From Candidatus Coproplasma stercoravium (GTDB taxonomy: Bacteria > Bacillota > Clostridia > Christensenellales > Borkfalkiaceae), in the NCBI GenBank assembly GCA_018713165.1, contig DVFR01000041.1, positions 1 to 54,306 on the forward strand: 54,306 nt of DNA, in the 5' to 3' direction. Position numbers and translations under genes: made by a program. Of the stretch, positions 52,197 to 54,306 are shown one piece after another. A model generated the notes under the pieces. That model saw nothing but the letters and a program-made list of their open reading frames with translations. It was not told the DNA's origin and did no database searches. Each line of letters begins with the position of its first letter. Position 1 is the first letter of the stretch.

Positions 52197-52511
52197 AGAA
52201 ATAAGTTATAAAGCGCGGCAGCGCGATATCGTTTTACGGCGCTCCGCCGCTGTTATAAAAACCGAAAGAATTTACGGCAATAAATTTATGCGGCACGCCG
52301 CCGTATACTGAACTTTGTTTACACAACTCCTAAATAAAAAAACTTGGACCGCCGCCGCGCAAAATTGCGCGGCGGCGGTTCATTATACAAAAAATACTTT
52401 ATATGCCCGTATTGCACCGCCGCATTGCCATTGCATTTACGCCGCGCTGAAAAGGGCGAAAAACTTTTATGGCGACATAATTTAAGGCGGCAGGATTTAA
52501 GGCGGGAAAAA
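52197..52511. terminator. Convergent gap with 15-bp terminator
   Basis: This 315-bp gap is between degV (+) and the DeoC-like gene (-). It holds a perfect 15-bp stem (52348-52362 with 52365-52379) as a bidirectional terminator. The rest (52197-52340 and 52380-52511) shows no ORF that looks coding; a short direct repeat ATTTAAGGCGG occurs at about 52480-52505. Confidence 0.75.
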
Positions 52512-53273
52512 CTATTTCTCCGCGGCGGAAAGTATTGCCTGCGCCACGGGAATTGCCGCCGCGCTGCCTATTACCGTTGCGCCGAGCTCCAGAAGTGTTG
52601 CGATGCGCCCCGGGGCGTCGGCTCCGTCCGCCTTGATTGCCGCCCTGTCTTTTAAGGCGACCTTTATTATCTTTAAATCTTCCTCGTCGGCACCGCTGCC
52701 GAAAAAATCGCCCGCCGTGCGCACGCAGGTTATGCCGCAGTCGCACACGAGCGCGCACAGCCGCGAGAGCTCCTGCGAGGTTAAAAGCGGAGCTTCGAGA
52801 TTGATTCTGAGCTGCGCCTTTTTCGCCGCCGATTTGAGTTTTTTGAATTCGCGCTTTACATAGCCCCAGCTGCCCTCCTTTACGGCGGGAACGTTTACCG
52901 TAACCTCCGCAACGTCGGCACCGTCGCGCAGGGCGCGCTTTATCTGCCGCACCTTTATGTCGGTCGTATCTGTGCCGCCGAGAGGGGATATAAGCGCGGC
53001 GACCGAAACTTCCGACGCGGCGCCGAGGTAGTCGTGCGCGGGCTTTACGAGATAGGGCAGAACGCATACCCCGCCTATGCCGAGCTTTTCGGCGTCCTTT
53101 AAAGCGCGGCGGAGCGCCGCGCGTTCGCACGATGCCTGAGTGAGCGAAAGCTCTATCTTGCCGATTAAAAGGCGCGCCTCCGCCACCCTCTTCTGGCGTT
53201 TGAATTCGTCGAATTCCTGCCGCTCCTGCGGCGAGATTACCTGTTGTTCAGTCTGAGTGGTCTGATTATCCAT
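52512..53273 (-). CDS. DeoC-like protein without the Schiff-base lysine
   Basis: The 253-residue protein is homologous to deoxyribose-phosphate aldolase: barrel segments LGIGGVCVLPYLVKPA, EVSVAALISPLGG, LRDGADVAEVTVNV and LLELGATVIGSAAAI match the family order. The catalytic lysine region, FIKTSTG in DeoC, reads CVRTAGDFFG here, so Arg185 replaces the Schiff-base Lys. The Asp of the relay (VDVV) appears as Glu (AEVT). The second lysine (AAIKADG, Lys214) is kept. It also has a long polar N-terminus (residues 1-30). It is likely not an aldolase; sensing, or a different chemistry, is possible. AAAGGT precedes the ATG. Confidence 0.75.
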   Translation of the reverse strand: MDNQTTQTEQQVISPQERQEFDEFKRQKRVAEARLLIGKIELSLTQASCERAALRRALKDAEKLGIGGVCVLPYLVKPAHDYLGAASEVSVAALISPLGGTDTTDIKVRQIKRALRDGADVAEVTVNVPAVKEGSWGYVKREFKKLKSAAKKAQLRINLEAPLLTSQELSRLCALVCDCGITCVRTAGDFFGSGADEEDLKIIKVALKDRAAIKADGADAPGRIATLLELGATVIGSAAAIPVAQAILSAAEK

Positions 53274-53345
53274 ATTTTACCTTTTATTCCATTATACCCC
53301 GTTATAAGGCAAAATATACCGCGCGGAAGGAGCTAAAATTTATGT

Positions 53346-53591
53346 ATGGAAGCGATAGGAATTTTGTACCTTGCCATCCTCTTCGTGGCGTGTTTCGTGT
53401 TCGTGCATATGGTGAAACTTGCCGTTATAGGCTTTAAGAGCGTGCGCAAAAAACCCGAGGAAAAACCGCAGCCCGAGCCCGAAAAGAAGAAGGAGCCCCA
53501 ACCCGTATATTATATTGTGGAAAAGAAACGGGCGCGGAGCAAGGCTACGTACTCGAAACCGAGAGAGATAAAGTTCAAGGACGACAAATGA
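53346..53591 (+). CDS. Small membrane protein with basic proline-rich tail
   Basis: The 81-residue protein is not recognised. One N-terminal helix (IGILYLAILFVACFVFVHMV) is followed by a basic and Pro/Glu-rich cytoplasmic tail (KKPEEKPQPEPEKKKEPQP) and a basic end. An AAGGAG site lies 13 nt upstream, which is long; an out-of-frame ATG sits between. It ends close to a strong terminator. Confidence 0.6.
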   Translation: MEAIGILYLAILFVACFVFVHMVKLAVIGFKSVRKKPEEKPQPEPEKKKEPQPVYYIVEKKRARSKATYSKPREIKFKDDK

Positions 53592-53594
53592 AAA

Positions 53595-53636
53595 AAGCCG
53601 CGGCGGCGCGCAGAATTTTGCGCGCCGCCGCGGCTT
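53595..53636 (+). terminator. Terminator overlapping the next promoter
   Basis: A perfect 18-bp stem (53595-53612 with 53619-53636) closes the small membrane gene. Its last two bases are the first of the TTGCTT -35 (53635-53640) of the GNAT gene. Confidence 0.8.
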
Positions 53637-53663
53637 GCTTTATTTTAAAAAATATGTTATCAT
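53635..53663 (+). promoter_or_regulatory. Leaderless promoter, TTGCTT-17-TATCAT
   Basis: The -35 TTGCTT (53635-53640) and -10 TATCAT (53658-53663) are 17 bp apart. The ATG at 53670 comes 6 nt after the -10, so there is no room for a ribosome site. Confidence 0.6.
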
Positions 53664-53669
53664 GCCGCC

Positions 53670-54152
53670 ATGGAAATAAGACAGGCAACAATTTACGATT
53701 TGGATAAGCTGTGCGAAGCGGAGGCAGAGTGCTTCAACCCCGCGGAGCGCGCCGAAAGGACGAGCATTGAGAAGAGGCTTAAAACTTTTGCAAACCACTT
53801 TTTGCTTTTATTTGAGCGCGGCAGGCTTGCCGCCTACATAGACGGCGCGGTGACGGATGGGCGCGACCTTGCAGACGAGATGTTCGAAAACGAGAAACTG
53901 CACGACGAGAAAGGAGCGTGGCAGATGATATTCGGGCTGGGCGTGAAAGAGAATTTCCGCGGCAGAGGGTACGCCGCGATGCTTATAAAAGAATTTTGCG
54001 CCGTTGCTGAAAGCGAAGGGCGGCGCGGCGTAGTTTTAACCTGCAAGCCGCATCTTGTACCCTTTTATTCAAAGTTCGGCTTTAAGGACGAGGGCGTGTG
54101 CTCCTCCTCCCACGGCGGTGCGGTGTGGCACCAGATGAGAATGGAATTTTAA
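53670..54152 (+). CDS. GNAT family N-acetyltransferase
   Basis: The 160-residue protein has the GNAT fold: MEIRQATIYDLDKLCEAEAE at the start, the acetyl-CoA pyrophosphate loop GVKENFRGRGYAAMLIKEF (R/Q-x-x-G-x-G/A), and VVLTCKPHLVPFYSKFGFKDEG, which has the late FYxKxGF motif. The acceptor cannot be told. The start lies directly after a promoter, with no ribosome site. Confidence 0.88.
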   Translation: MEIRQATIYDLDKLCEAEAECFNPAERAERTSIEKRLKTFANHFLLLFERGRLAAYIDGAVTDGRDLADEMFENEKLHDEKGAWQMIFGLGVKENFRGRGYAAMLIKEFCAVAESEGRRGVVLTCKPHLVPFYSKFGFKDEGVCSSSHGGAVWHQMRMEF

Positions 54153-54179
54153 CGCGTTTTGAAAACTGAAACATGCAGT

Positions 54180-54306
54180 AAAGATCCCCCACTAAAGTGG
54201 GGGCTTTATTTTAGCCCTATAAGGGCACTATACCGGCAACCGCTCAAGCGGTCACCGGTACGCTAAAGCTAACGACCGCGCTCCTGTTGCCTCAACCCTT
54301 AAAAGG
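54180..54306 (-). mobile_element. Possible IS200/IS605-type element end with guide-RNA-like hairpins
   Basis: The edge contains three stacked hairpins: CCCCCAC/GTGGGGG (54186-54192 with 54197-54203), GCCCT/AGGGC (about 54214-54226), and a nested ACCGG/CCGGT around ACCGC/GCGGT (about 54232-54259). A minus-strand open end of 17 codons (54252 to beyond 54306, ending EATGARSLALAYR) runs off the edge. Terminal hairpins plus an ORF end fit the right end and omega-RNA region of a TnpB-type element, but the gene is almost all outside the window, so this is tentative. Confidence 0.4.

Noticed and set aside
1-54306. tRNA, rRNA, tmRNA, SRP or RNase P RNA genes
   Set aside because: I looked in gene-free stretches for cloverleaf arms, CCA ends and conserved rRNA words and recognised none. 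A search with tRNAscan or Infernal could change this.

Overview
The window is chromosomal DNA, a little above 50% G+C by eye, from an anaerobic bacterium of the class Clostridia. The support is the gene order tig-clpP-clpX-lon-engB, an rnfCDGEAB operon flanked by apbE, a NusG-domain-II gene and a Gx-transporter gene, a TM1266-type hydrogenase-regulator relative, RqcH, PlsY and DegV. The assignment to class is fairly firm. A gut Christensenellales-like relative is only a guess. I see no rRNA, tRNA or CRISPR array.

Layout. 1-7900: a minus-strand purine operon, purE-purC-(PurF paralogue)-purF-purM-purN-purH, closed by a terminator at 141-173. 7888-14488: a DUF1294 membrane gene, an NMT1/THI5-type ABC importer led by a TM1266-like gene with a structured leader, a Cys-rich lipoprotein and an aconitase-family hydratase. 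14725-20967: a PH-like membrane protein, plsY-der, a small membrane protein, lspA-rluD and a CDF metal exporter. 21113-28854: a degenerate sugar-transferase relative, then engB, lon, clpX, clpP and tig, with a 629-bp repeat mosaic between clpX and lon. 29135-33131: rqcH, small membrane and winged-helix proteins, and a membrane-anchored extracellular protein. 33302-42984: the redox block, with the Gx transporter, rnfC-D-G-E-A-B, and convergently a NusG-II protein, an ApbE lipoprotein and an FMN-binding lipoprotein. 43154-54152: a MacB-like ABC exporter, a CmpB-family membrane protein, gltX, a ThrE-type exporter, a membrane-tethered XRE regulator, degV, a DeoC relative without its Schiff-base lysine, a small membrane protein and a GNAT. 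The right edge carries hairpins that look like the end of an IS200/IS605-type element.

How the genes work together. The strongest candidate for something new is the redox block. RnfG is about three times its usual length and contains about four FMN-binding-like modules, three with a TGAT flavinylation motif. RnfD has an inserted cytoplasmic segment. An ApbE flavin transferase and a second SGAT lipoprotein lie alongside. I infer an Rnf complex whose extracytoplasmic arm is a multi-flavin wire, possibly handing electrons to the FMN lipoprotein and beyond.

Other themes are catalytically degenerate paralogues (PurF-like, DeoC-like and sugar-transferase-like), several genes whose -10 box lies only 6-8 nt before the ATG (leaderless mRNAs), and a 24-26 bp quasi-palindrome repeated just after stop codons.
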